Shown here: one piece after another, positions 1-6,173 of the stretch | Numbering within the stretch: position 1 is the stretch's first letter | Layout: each line of letters begins with the position of its first letter | The notes under the pieces: generated by a model | Databases searched by the model: none | What the model saw: only the letters and a program-made list of their open reading frames with translations | Told to the model about the DNA's origin: nothing | Made by a program: the position numbers and the translations under genes | DNA from: Desulfobacteraceae bacterium | Lineage (GTDB): Bacteria > Desulfobacterota > Desulfobacteria > Desulfobacterales > Desulfobacteraceae | Assembly: GCA_003354055.1 (NCBI GenBank) | Contig: PIVQ01000292.1 | Span: forward strand, 1-8,268 | DNA: 8,268 bases | Direction: 5' to 3'

Positions 1-525
1 AGGGGACCCCTCGCCGGCCCTGTTGTGTCTGCAGCTGTTATTCTACCGGACAACTTTGACTGTTCCGGAATAACGGATTCGAAAAAACTGAGTGAAAAAA
101 AACGGGAAGCCCTTTTTCCGATTATAAAGGAAAATGCCCTGGCCGTTGGTGTAGGACTGGCAGACCATGAGGAAATTGATCGAATCAATATCCTACAGGC
201 CTCTTTGCTGTCGATGAGACGGGCGGTGGATGATCTGGGTCTGGCTCCCGACTACCTTCTGATTGACGGTAAGTTCACAATTGACAGCCCGCTTCCCCAG
301 GAAGCCATTGTAAAAGGGGATTCGAAAAGTATCTCCATTGCAGCGGCCTCAATTATTGCCAAGGTCACCCGGGACAGGATAATGAAAGAACTGTCCCGCA
401 AGTATCCTGTGTACGATTTCCACCGCCACAAAGGGTATCCAACCAAGGCCCACAAACAGGCCATCCTTTCCCACGGCCCCTGCCCTGTCCACAGAAAAAG
501 CTTTCGCGGGGTCTGCCCGGAATGA
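1..525 (+). CDS. rnhB: Ribonuclease HII, 5'-truncated by window edge
   Basis: RNase HII cleaves the RNA strand of RNA-DNA hybrids and starts removal of single ribonucleotides from DNA in the cytoplasm. The window opens inside the N-terminal signature: the first visible residues are RGPLAGPV, the end of the family motif G-[IV]-D-E-A-G-R-G-P-L-A-G-P, so the first catalytic Asp-Glu pair and roughly 10-25 residues lie upstream. Of the 174 visible residues, ITDSKKLSEKKRE is the conserved DSKKL segment, the Asp of LLIDGKF (about residue 89) is the third acidic ligand, and SIAAASIIAKVTRDR carries the fourth (Asp about 125). The C-terminal HKGYPTKAH motif is also typical. The GTG at 25 is only an internal Val codon, not the start. 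It is followed after 19 bp by yraN on the same strand, a common arrangement in proteobacteria. Identification is very secure. Confidence 0.97.
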   Translation, partial: RGPLAGPVVSAAVILPDNFDCSGITDSKKLSEKKREALFPIIKENALAVGVGLADHEEIDRINILQASLLSMRRAVDDLGLAPDYLLIDGKFTIDSPLPQEAIVKGDSKSISIAAASIIAKVTRDRIMKELSRKYPVYDFHRHKGYPTKAHKQAILSHGPCPVHRKSFRGVCPE

Positions 526-544
526 GCGTTTCCAGGCATAAAGC

Positions 545-925
545 ATGACCAGAGGTAATGCCAGCGGGAATGAGTTAGGCCGGACAGGTGAACAGGCAGC
601 AGCCCTTTACCTTGAATCCAAAGAATATACCCTCCTCAAACAAAATTACCGACACAAGACCTTTGAAATCGACATCATTGCCATGGATAAGGATGTCCTG
701 TGCTTTGTGGAAGTAAAGACCCGTAGCAGCATAAAAAAGGCCCTGCCCAGGGAGGCCATAACACCTGCCAAACAGAAAAAAATGATTTTAGGGGCCACCT
801 ACTACCTCAAGGAAAAAAAACTTACCAATCAAAGGGCCCGGTTTGACGTGGTCGAGGTTGTATATTCAACCGGAAACTTGTCGCCTGCAATCACCCTTAT
901 TCAAAATGCCTTTTCAGGAGTATAA
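545..925 (+). CDS. yraN: YraN/UPF0102 family protein, predicted nuclease fold
   Basis: This is a 126-residue protein of the UPF0102 (YraN) family, the usual length. The family has a PD-(D/E)xK endonuclease-like fold, but its cellular role is unsettled. The N-terminal helix LGRTGEQAAALYL (11-23) is diagnostic. The putative active site is EIDII (Glu41, Asp43) followed by FVEVKTR (Glu56, Lys58). The usual Gly before Glu-Ile-Asp is Phe40 here, a minor variation. The end, RFDVVEVV, matches the conserved FDVV strand. The ATG at 545 is supported by homology more than by a ribosome site, since no clear Shine-Dalgarno precedes it; translation may be coupled to rnhB, whose stop is 19 bp upstream. The rsmI start follows after 1 bp, so the three genes are probably one transcript. 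Confidence 0.93.
   Translation: MTRGNASGNELGRTGEQAAALYLESKEYTLLKQNYRHKTFEIDIIAMDKDVLCFVEVKTRSSIKKALPREAITPAKQKKMILGATYYLKEKKLTNQRARFDVVEVVYSTGNLSPAITLIQNAFSGV
915..920 (+). promoter_or_regulatory. Ribosome binding site deciding the rsmI start
   Basis: CAGGAG lies inside the last codons of yraN and is separated by 6 bp from the ATG at 927. It supports that start over the upstream in-frame ATG at 843, which would lie entirely within yraN and add 28 residues unlike the family. Confidence 0.7.
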
Positions 926-926
926 G

Positions 927-1763
927 ATGCCCGGAACCTTATATATTGTGGCCACCCCCATGGGTAATCTGGAAGACATCACCTTTAGGGCTGTTCGACT
1001 CCTCAAAGAGGCAAATCTGATTGCAGCTGAAGATACCCGTCATTCAAGGAAACTGCTCAATCATTACAACATCGTAACTCCTATGATTGCCTGCCATGAA
1101 CATAATGAGGAAAAGCTGTCAACAGACCTGATATCCCTATTAACCAATGGAGAGACCATCGCCCTGATTTCAGATGCCGGCACTCCTTTGATATCTGATC
1201 CGGGATACAAACTGGTCCGAATGGCGGCAGAGACAGGAATTCCGGTTGTCCCTGTCCCTGGCTGCAATGCTGTCGTGGCTGGTTTAAGCGCAGCAGGGCT
1301 TCCGACAGATGCGTTTTTATTCCTTGGATTTCCGCCTAAAAAACAGGGCAAACAATCCAGCGCGCTTACAGCTGTAAAACCCCAAACCGCCACCCTTGTA
1401 TTTTACGAGTCTCCCAAACGAATAAAAGCACTGATTGGTAGGGCTAAAGAAATATTGGGAAACCGTAATGCGTGCCTGGCCAGGGAACTGACTAAACGCT
1501 ATGAAGAATTTATCCGGGGCAAGCTGTCCGACATCCTGACGGAACTTGAAGTACGGGATCAGGTTAAAGGCGAATGCGTCCTCTTTATTCAGGGCGCAGA
1601 TCCGGATGAGGCTGCTCTGTCTCCCGAAGACCTTCAAGCCGTCATTCTTGAAAGATTAAAGGACAACCCCAGAACCGGAGATCTGGCCAAAGAACTTGCC
1701 ACAATCCACAACCTTCCGAAAAAGCAGGTGTACGACACCATTCTCTCCCTTAAGGCAGATTGA
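927..1763 (+). CDS. rsmI: 16S rRNA (cytidine1402-2'-O)-methyltransferase RsmI
   Basis: RsmI uses S-adenosylmethionine to 2'-O-methylate C1402 in the 16S rRNA decoding region. The product has 278 residues, close to the usual ~285, and has the tetrapyrrole-methylase fold. Visible motifs, in order: GTLYIVATPMGNLEDITFRA (3-22), AAEDTRHSRKLL (33-44), ISDAGTPLISDPG (81-93), a SAM-pocket loop VPGCNAVVAGLSAAGLPTD (110-128, with Cys-Asn where many homologues have Pro-Ser), FLGFPPKK, ATLVFYESPKRI (155-166) and LARELTKRYEEFIRG. A short helical C-terminal domain follows, ending KKQVYDTILSLKAD. The reading frame is open back to 843, but the ATG at 927 is chosen because CAGGAG ends 6 bp before it and family homology begins at Pro-Gly-Thr-Leu-Tyr. 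The yraN stop lies 1 bp upstream, indicating translational coupling. Confidence 0.97.
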   Translation: MPGTLYIVATPMGNLEDITFRAVRLLKEANLIAAEDTRHSRKLLNHYNIVTPMIACHEHNEEKLSTDLISLLTNGETIALISDAGTPLISDPGYKLVRMAAETGIPVVPVPGCNAVVAGLSAAGLPTDAFLFLGFPPKKQGKQSSALTAVKPQTATLVFYESPKRIKALIGRAKEILGNRNACLARELTKRYEEFIRGKLSDILTELEVRDQVKGECVLFIQGADPDEAALSPEDLQAVILERLKDNPRTGDLAKELATIHNLPKKQVYDTILSLKAD

Positions 1764-1867
1764 TTCAAAAGCGAGAACCGCTTGAACAGCGAGAGCGGCG
1801 AGAACAGGCAAAGCAGCTCAAACGTGAATACTCCGAAAATCTTCGGACCTCTTATTCGTCAGGTTAA
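1760..1867 (+). CDS. Possible small charged protein ORF (TTG start)
   Basis: A 35-codon open frame begins with a TTG that overlaps the rsmI stop (TTGA, 1760-1763) and ends with TAA at 1865-1867, overlapping the stop of the convergent minus-strand gene. A weak TAAGG lies 4 bp upstream. The peptide is very rich in Arg, Glu, Lys and Gln (for example EQRERREQAKQLKREY) and would form one amphipathic or coiled-coil helix ending in a Ser/Tyr/Gly tail. No known family is recognised. It could be a translationally coupled small gene, the remnant of a larger one, or a chance frame in a purine-rich stretch containing the repeat GCGAGAAC twice (1771-1778, 1798-1805). Support is weak: no ATG and no homology that I can name. 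Confidence 0.25.
   Translation: MIQKREPLEQRERREQAKQLKREYSENLRTSYSSG
1832..1847. terminator. Short inverted repeat between convergent genes
   Basis: TCCGAA-aatc-TTCGGA forms a perfect 6-bp stem with a 4-nt loop, just beyond the ends of rsmI and the minus-strand ykgJ-like gene. Neither strand has a clear T tract after it, so it is at best a weak bidirectional terminator. It also lies inside the possible small ORF. Confidence 0.3.
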
Positions 1868-2559
1868 ATGACGTCAAAGCCCAAACATCCGGTATGCTGC
1901 GCATGTTTTTTTGTAAAGGGATATTCCCGGCAGACCATGGGTTTGGATGCCTGAATAGTGCAGCAGAATGTGTCTTTACCTGACAGCTGAGCTATAAACG
2001 GGCATGATTCTGCCGGTTTCCCCGTCGCAGGATCAATCCAGATCCGGTATTGAACCTCTCCGTCGTCCAATTGCTCTTCTTCCACCCAGGACAGGATGTC
2101 ACTACGTCCAAGATTCTCCCATAATTGCCGGTCTTCCCTGGTGCACTCATTTCCAAGCCTTCGGCAACAGTTTCCGCATCTTTTACAGACAAACCCGTTC
2201 ATATGGCTTTCAACCCATACCCCGGATTCCCCCTGAACCACACCCGGTCTGACAGATGTTTGAAAAACCTGTGCACAGATTCGAGCCATACAGGCCGCAT
2301 CTTTTTTTTCGGTCTCAAGCACATGAATCAAATAAAAGCTCAGAGCGGTATCATCCACAGGTTCAAAGGGATGGCCACTGTTCCGGCGAATCAATGCCCT
2401 TTCAACGCCATTGAAAATCTCAATTTTATAATCATCCCTCAAAATCAGGAAACCGAGTTCACGAAACAGTTTTGGCTGTGGACCGTATTGCCCGAAATCT
2501 GCTGCAACGGCATCTGTGGCCTGATCCATAGTTAAAAAGGTTAGAAAATTTTGTAGCAT
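1864..2559 (-). CDS. YkgJ-type cysteine-cluster protein with N-terminal extension
   Basis: This 231-residue protein belongs to the YkgJ/CxxCxxCC family (PF03692-like), thought to bind zinc or an Fe-S cluster; the biochemical role is unknown. The cluster begins at 125 with CKRCGNCC (Cys125, 128, 131, 132) plus Cys139, continues with ESCPFI (Cys186), FCCTIQASKPMVCREYPF (Cys199, 200, 210) and ends with GCLGF (Cys225). Thus the canonical CxxCxxCC, CPF, C-x-I and RP/KP-x-x-CR-x-YP elements are all present. Residues 1-115 form an extension without recognisable motifs, perhaps a separate helical domain; no signal peptide or membrane segment is seen, so it should be cytoplasmic. The ATG at 2559 is favoured because GATGAGG (minus strand) lies 8 nt upstream; Met11 is a weaker alternative. 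It converges on rsmI and diverges from a second family member at 2819. Confidence 0.85.
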   Translation of the reverse strand: MLQNFLTFLTMDQATDAVAADFGQYGPQPKLFRELGFLILRDDYKIEIFNGVERALIRRNSGHPFEPVDDTALSFYLIHVLETEKKDAACMARICAQVFQTSVRPGVVQGESGVWVESHMNGFVCKRCGNCCRRLGNECTREDRQLWENLGRSDILSWVEEEQLDDGEVQYRIWIDPATGKPAESCPFIAQLSGKDTFCCTIQASKPMVCREYPFTKKHAQHTGCLGFDVI

Positions 2560-2601
2560 AAGAAAAACCTCATCATATCAGGTGAAAAGAAGAGGTGGAG
2601 A

Positions 2602-2623
2602 ACATGCCCTTATGAAAGCATGT
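2602..2623. repeat. Inverted repeat in the divergent ykgJ intergenic region
   Basis: ACATGC and GCATGT form perfect 6-bp arms around a 10-bp spacer, 43 bp upstream of the minus-strand ykgJ-like start. The spacing (centres 16 bp apart) would suit a dimeric repressor or activator, but no regulator is known to match it. The rest of the 2560-2818 region holds two smaller dyads: TTCGC-aag-GCGAA (2668-2680) and AATTTC-ctatt-GAAATT (2730-2746). No convincing promoter pair is visible. Confidence 0.35.
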
Positions 2624-2729
2624 AAACTTAAGCGCTCAAAAATAGCAAGAAAAAAACAGAGAAGGGATTCGCAAGGCGAACCTGCACCCGGCTAATCGAG
2701 CAGCTGTCCGACACTGTTTTAGAATTAAG

Positions 2730-2746
2730 AATTTCCTATTGAAATT
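2730..2746. repeat. AT-rich dyad upstream of the plus-strand ykgJ-like gene
   Basis: AATTTC and GAAATT flank a 5-bp spacer in an AT-rich stretch about 75 bp before the start at 2819. It could be an operator or simply AT-rich promoter DNA. Confidence 0.2.
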
Positions 2747-2818
2747 TATCGGAGAAGCAGATAACAAAAATGAACTTCTCATTAAAAGCAACTGAGTATT
2801 AAAAAAAATATAGGAGTT

Positions 2819-3580
2819 ATGAAAAACAAAGAATCAGAAACCCGAAGAACTCTGCTGGGCAACAATACTTTCAGCTTTGCCTGCAATGAGACCATCCCCT
2901 GTTTTACAAAATGCTGCCACAATGCAGATATGTTCCTCTACCCCTATGACATCATCCGCCTGAAACAAAACCTCGGTATGACCTCGGAGGAGTTTCTTGT
3001 CAAACATACCATCACCGCCTTCAGGGACAATCCATTCTTTCCCAGTGTGATGCTGAAGATGAGCGACGATCAGGGGCACCCCTGTTCCTTTTTAACTAAA
3101 AAGGGCTGCACGGTGTATGAAGACAGACCCTATTCATGCAGGGCATATCCATTGGAGCCAGCTATTTACGGCGATGAAAAAAACTGAATCACCATCACCT
3201 GCTACACGGTTCACCATGCCCACTGCTTAGGTCACGATGAAGGAAGAAAGTGGACTGCGGACCAATGGATGAAGGACCAGGGCATGGTGGTTTATAATAA
3301 CCCCAACAGCTCCTGGGCAAGAGTTGCGGCACTCCTGCACTCCCAAAAACCTGTTGGAGAAAAAGGGACTGACAACCCTGCCATGAACATGGCATACATG
3401 GCAAGCTACAATATGGACACCTTTCGCAGATTTGTCTTTGAGAGCAGTTTCCTGCAAAAATTTAATATTCCACAGGATCGCATTGATGCGGTAAAAAACG
3501 ATGATGTGGCCCTGATGTTTTTAGGCTTTGACTGGATCTTGCAGTTTCTCGGCGGTCAGGGAACCCTTAAAAAAAATTAA
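2819..3580 (+). pseudogene. YkgJ-type cysteine-cluster protein interrupted by an in-frame TGA
   Basis: A 253-codon frame encodes a second YkgJ-family protein but carries TGA at codon 123 (3185-3187). Before it: FACNETIPCFTKCC (Cys22, 28, 32, 33), the LYPYDIIRLKQNLGMTSEEFL helix typical of the family (39-60), PCSFLTKKGC (Cys89, 97) and VYEDRPYSCRAYPLEP (Cys107). After it, in the same frame: ITC (Cys128), HAHCLGH (Cys136), a WTADQW segment and a helical tail ending about residue 253. Both halves resemble one intact family protein, so there is no frameshift, only one stop. Conventional callers would give a 122-residue product (2819-3187) and perhaps a 103-residue fragment from an internal ATG at 3269. 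GGAG lies only 2 bp before the start ATG, unusually close. No signal peptide. Possible causes: nonsense mutation, base error, or recoding; a pseudogene or error is most likely. The family assignment is secure, the status is not. Confidence 0.75.
3185..3187 (+). other. In-frame TGA within the ykgJ-like gene
   Basis: The codon follows Asp-Glu-Lys-Asn and precedes Ile-Thr-Ile-Thr-Cys; the frame is identical on both sides. Single changes from TGG, CGA, GGA, AGA, TCA or TGC/TGT would produce it. A GGT occurs 20 nt after the TGA, a distance compatible with a bacterial SECIS loop, but I find no well-paired stem around it. Confidence 0.8.
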
Positions 3581-3599
3581 ATTATTGGCATCGTTCTAT

Positions 3600-3651
3600 G
3601 TTATAACTTTAGAATACCCAGTTCTAGGTATTGTGAATTATAACAATTTTT
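3600..3651 (+). terminator. Long AT-rich hairpin followed by T5, probable terminator
   Basis: Outer arms GTTATAA (3600-3606) and TTATAAC (3638-3644) and inner arms AATACC (3613-3618) and GGTATT (3627-3632) are perfect complements. The segment between them also pairs (TTTA with TGAA, one G-U) if C3607 is bulged and one G/G mismatch is allowed, giving about 17 pairs around an 8-nt loop. TTTTT follows at 3647-3651. It begins 20 bp after the ykgJ-like stop at 3580. The position and T run suggest an intrinsic terminator, although the stem is unusually poor in G+C; an operator-like dyad for the downstream kinase gene is the alternative. Confidence 0.5.
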
Positions 3652-3756
3652 GCTAAAAAATTAGACAGTAACCAATTGGATATGGATTAATGACAGTCCT
3701 ATCATAATACTGCTCAAGATCCCTTTAACCCTTATCCATAAACGTCATGCGTTGTA

Positions 3757-3777
3757 AATGATGCCATTCTTATCATT
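3757..3777. repeat. Small dyad upstream of the kinase gene
   Basis: AATGAT and ATCATT flank a 9-bp spacer about 100 bp before the kinase start. Apart from this, the 3600-3651 hairpin and a perfect TATAAT at 3844-3849 (no good -35 partner seen), the 3581-3876 gap holds no recognisable element. Confidence 0.2.
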
Positions 3778-3876
3778 GACTATTCGGAATTTCTTGCCTC
3801 TACAGATATTATAGACCCGGCATTTAGCCAGCAGGATTTAAACTATAATTCTTATACGGACAATCAGGAGAGCCCG

Positions 3877-5913
3877 ATGGCTGAAAAACCCACTTATGAA
3901 GAACTTGTGCAAAGAGTCCGGGAGTTGGAACAGGTTGAGTCTGAGCGAAAGAAAGCTACGGAAGCGCTGCGGGAGAGTAAGGAGAAATACCATCATCTTT
4001 CTACCATGATGCACCTGATGTGTGACAATGTGCCGGATATGATCTGGGCAAAGGATCTTGAAAAACGCTTCATCTTTGCGAACAGGGCTATTTGCCGGGA
4101 TTTGTTAAATGCGACAGACACCAATGAGCCATTGGGGAAAACGGATATGTTTTTTTCCGAGCGGGAGCAGGAACGCCATCCGGAGGATCCTAACTGGCAC
4201 TCGTTCGGGGAACTCTGCCGAGGCAGCGACCAAGTCACCATGGATGCGGGAACGCCACAGCAGTTTGATGAGTTTGGAAATGTGAAGGGAAACTTCCTCT
4301 TTCTGGATGTTCATAAAGCTCCGTTCCTCAATGAACGGGGGGTGATGATCGGTACTGTGGGATCTGCCCGTGACGTTACCAAGCGCAAACTGGCGGAAGA
4401 AACCATTAAAAACACGTCCGAACTGTTGTCCTTGTTCATAAAACATTCTCCGCTCTACGCCTATTTAAAAGAAGTATCACATAAGGAAAGCTTTGTTCTT
4501 TATGCCAGTGACAATTTTAGTGATATAATCGATGTTCCCGCAGCACAGATGGTCGGGAAAACCATGGCTGAACTTTTCTCCCCTGAATTTGCTGAAAAAA
4601 TCACACGAGATGATATTGATGTCGTTTTAAAAGGAAAAAACCTGAAAATTGATGAAGACCTTAATGGCAGGAATTATGTCACGTATAAATTCCCTATCAT
4701 CCAGGGGGGAAAAAAATATCTGGCCGGGTACACGGTTGATATAACCGAACGCAAACGGGCGGAAAAAGCACTGCGGCAAATCGAAAAGGCGGAAAGCCTT
4801 AACCGCATGGCCGGGGCTGTTGCCCACCGTTTCAACAATCAACTCAGTGTGGTAATTGGCAATCTTCAGCTGGCTCTGGAGGATTTACCCGCAGATTCAC
4901 CTCAACATAAAAATATTTCCAGGGCCTTGAAAGCCGCTTTGCGCTCCGCAGAGACCAGCGGCCTCATGTTGACCTACCTCGGGCAAATTACGGCTAAGGG
5001 TGAGCCCATTGACCTTTCCGATGTCTGCCGCCGGAACCTGCCCTCGCTCCAGGGAATGATTACCGAAAGGATTGCCGTTGAAACACATCTTATGGATGCA
5101 GGTCCCATCATCAGGGCCTGCACCTCTCAGATGCAACAGATTCTGACCTACCTGATCACGAACGCCGTCGAAGCCATTGGCAAGAACAACGGCAAGATTT
5201 TGTTTTCGACAGGAACTGTGCAGACTAACGATATACTCGACACCAATTTGTCCCCCCCGGATTGGAAACCCGCCGATGACAATTATGCCTGTCTTGAGGT
5301 AACGGATTCCGGTTGTGGGATTGCCAAAAAGGATCTGGACAGGGTATTTGACCCGTTTTTCTCCACTAAATTCACAGGACGGGGGCTGGGGCTGGCTGTG
5401 ATTCAGGGAATTGTAAGACAGTGGAATGGTGCCCTGAATGTTGAAAGTGTGAAGGGGAAAGGTACAACCTTCCGGGTGTTTTTTCCCATAATTGATGATG
5501 CTATGCCGTTGATTCCAAAAGAGGTTACCTTTGTTCAGCCAATGCAGGGCAGCAAAAACGTGCTGCTGATTGAAGATGAAGAGATGGTTAGAGACATGGC
5601 AGAGCAAACACTCAAACACCTGGGCTATTCAGTCCTTGTATCCTCCGGTGGAACCGAGGCGCTAGAACTGTTCAATCGCCAACATGATGAAATCGACTGC
5701 GTCATCACGGATCTGAGCATGCCCGACATGGACGGATGGGAAACGATAGCCGCTCTGCGTCAGGTAGAAAAGAATCTTCCGATTATTCTGGTCAGTGGAT
5801 ACGACGAGATCGATGTAATGAGCGGCGGACAATCCGAACGCCCGCAAGTCTTTCTCCACAAGCCATATACAAAGACAGATCTGAAAGCTGCGCTGGCCGC
5901 CATCGGGAAATAA
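3877..5913 (+). CDS. Cytoplasmic PAS-PAS hybrid histidine kinase with C-terminal receiver
   Basis: This 678-residue hybrid sensor kinase has a charged coiled coil at 1-38, PAS 1 at about 41-170 (DNVPDMIWAKD start, SARDVTKRK end) and PAS 2 at about 181-292 (ending VDITERKRAE). The HisKA-type dimerisation helix has phospho-accepting His317 in GAVAHRFNNQLSVVIGNL, the NtrB-like AHxFNN form. The ATPase has N429 (N box, NAVEAI), DSGCGI (477-482), FDPFFST (491-497) and GRGLGL (501-506). The receiver at about 560-678 has Asp567 in the acidic pocket, phospho-accepting Asp612 (TDLSMPDMDG), Ser640 and Lys662 (HKPYT). All catalytic residues are present. No membrane segment or signal peptide is seen, so it senses a cytoplasmic cue. 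The start at 3877 has CAGGAG 6 bp upstream. There is no separate response regulator nearby, so its output partner is unknown; ligand and target cannot be read from the sequence. Confidence 0.93.
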   Translation: MAEKPTYEELVQRVRELEQVESERKKATEALRESKEKYHHLSTMMHLMCDNVPDMIWAKDLEKRFIFANRAICRDLLNATDTNEPLGKTDMFFSEREQERHPEDPNWHSFGELCRGSDQVTMDAGTPQQFDEFGNVKGNFLFLDVHKAPFLNERGVMIGTVGSARDVTKRKLAEETIKNTSELLSLFIKHSPLYAYLKEVSHKESFVLYASDNFSDIIDVPAAQMVGKTMAELFSPEFAEKITRDDIDVVLKGKNLKIDEDLNGRNYVTYKFPIIQGGKKYLAGYTVDITERKRAEKALRQIEKAESLNRMAGAVAHRFNNQLSVVIGNLQLALEDLPADSPQHKNISRALKAALRSAETSGLMLTYLGQITAKGEPIDLSDVCRRNLPSLQGMITERIAVETHLMDAGPIIRACTSQMQQILTYLITNAVEAIGKNNGKILFSTGTVQTNDILDTNLSPPDWKPADDNYACLEVTDSGCGIAKKDLDRVFDPFFSTKFTGRGLGLAVIQGIVRQWNGALNVESVKGKGTTFRVFFPIIDDAMPLIPKEVTFVQPMQGSKNVLLIEDEEMVRDMAEQTLKHLGYSVLVSSGGTEALELFNRQHDEIDCVITDLSMPDMDGWETIAALRQVEKNLPIILVSGYDEIDVMSGGQSERPQVFLHKPYTKTDLKAALAAIGK

Positions 5914-6018
5914 GCATATCCCTAAAAAAGATTGAACCACCTACCCTGCTCTCGCTGTTCCAGCAGTTCCCGCTGATCTCGCCAATTATTAGCATTGCGT
6001 TAGAATCCCCCCAACCTC

Positions 6019-6047
6019 TTGAAAAACTAGACAAAATAACCTAAAAA
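6019..6047 (+). promoter_or_regulatory. Tentative sigma70-like promoter before the phosphate permease
   Basis: TTGAAA (6019-6024) and TAAAAA (6042-6047) are separated by 17 bp in the 5914-6173 gap; matches to consensus are 5/6 and 4/6. The leader would be about 120 nt. No Pho box (repeats like CTGTCAT with 11-bp period) and no terminator for the upstream kinase gene are visible in this gap. Confidence 0.25.
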
Positions 6048-6173
6048 CGGCTTCAAATTGTTAGTTTAAAATGAGTGCATAATTAGAAACATTCTTTGAA
6101 TACAAACATTAACGGCCATTCATTCTCCCGGTGGAGACACTATTTTTCAAAATAAAAAGGAATAATTAACGCT

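Noticed and set aside
843..926. Upstream ATG extension of rsmI by 28 codons
   Set aside because: It lies wholly inside yraN in another frame, the residues do not fit the family, and a good ribosome site precedes the ATG at 927.
2004..2535. Plus-strand frames opposite the minus-strand ykgJ-like gene
   Set aside because: The minus strand carries the ordered Cys motifs and a ribosome site; the plus-strand frames have no motif.
2661..2715. Possible riboswitch (cyclic-di-GMP-like) in the divergent intergenic region
   Set aside because: A small hairpin TTCGC-aag-GCGAA and a CCGGCTAA stretch recall such elements loosely, but the conserved core of the GEMM motif is absent.
3188..3250. SECIS element after the in-frame TGA
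   Set aside because: Only 3-bp pairings could be found by eye around the two GGT triplets (3208-3210, 3230-3232); too weak to report as a feature without a folding calculation.
4897..5619. 240-codon minus-strand frame opposite the kinase
   Set aside because: It is antisense to the HisKA/ATPase region with clear catalytic motifs on the plus strand; no domain is visible in the antisense product.
5969..5984. GC-containing small hairpins after the kinase stop as a terminator
   Set aside because: Stems are only 4 bp (for example CAGC/GCTG) and no T tract follows.
6087..6110. Direct repeat AAACATT twice with a 17-bp period before the permease as a Pho box
   Set aside because: Neither sequence nor 11-bp spacing fits the PhoB site; in AT-rich DNA this is likely chance.
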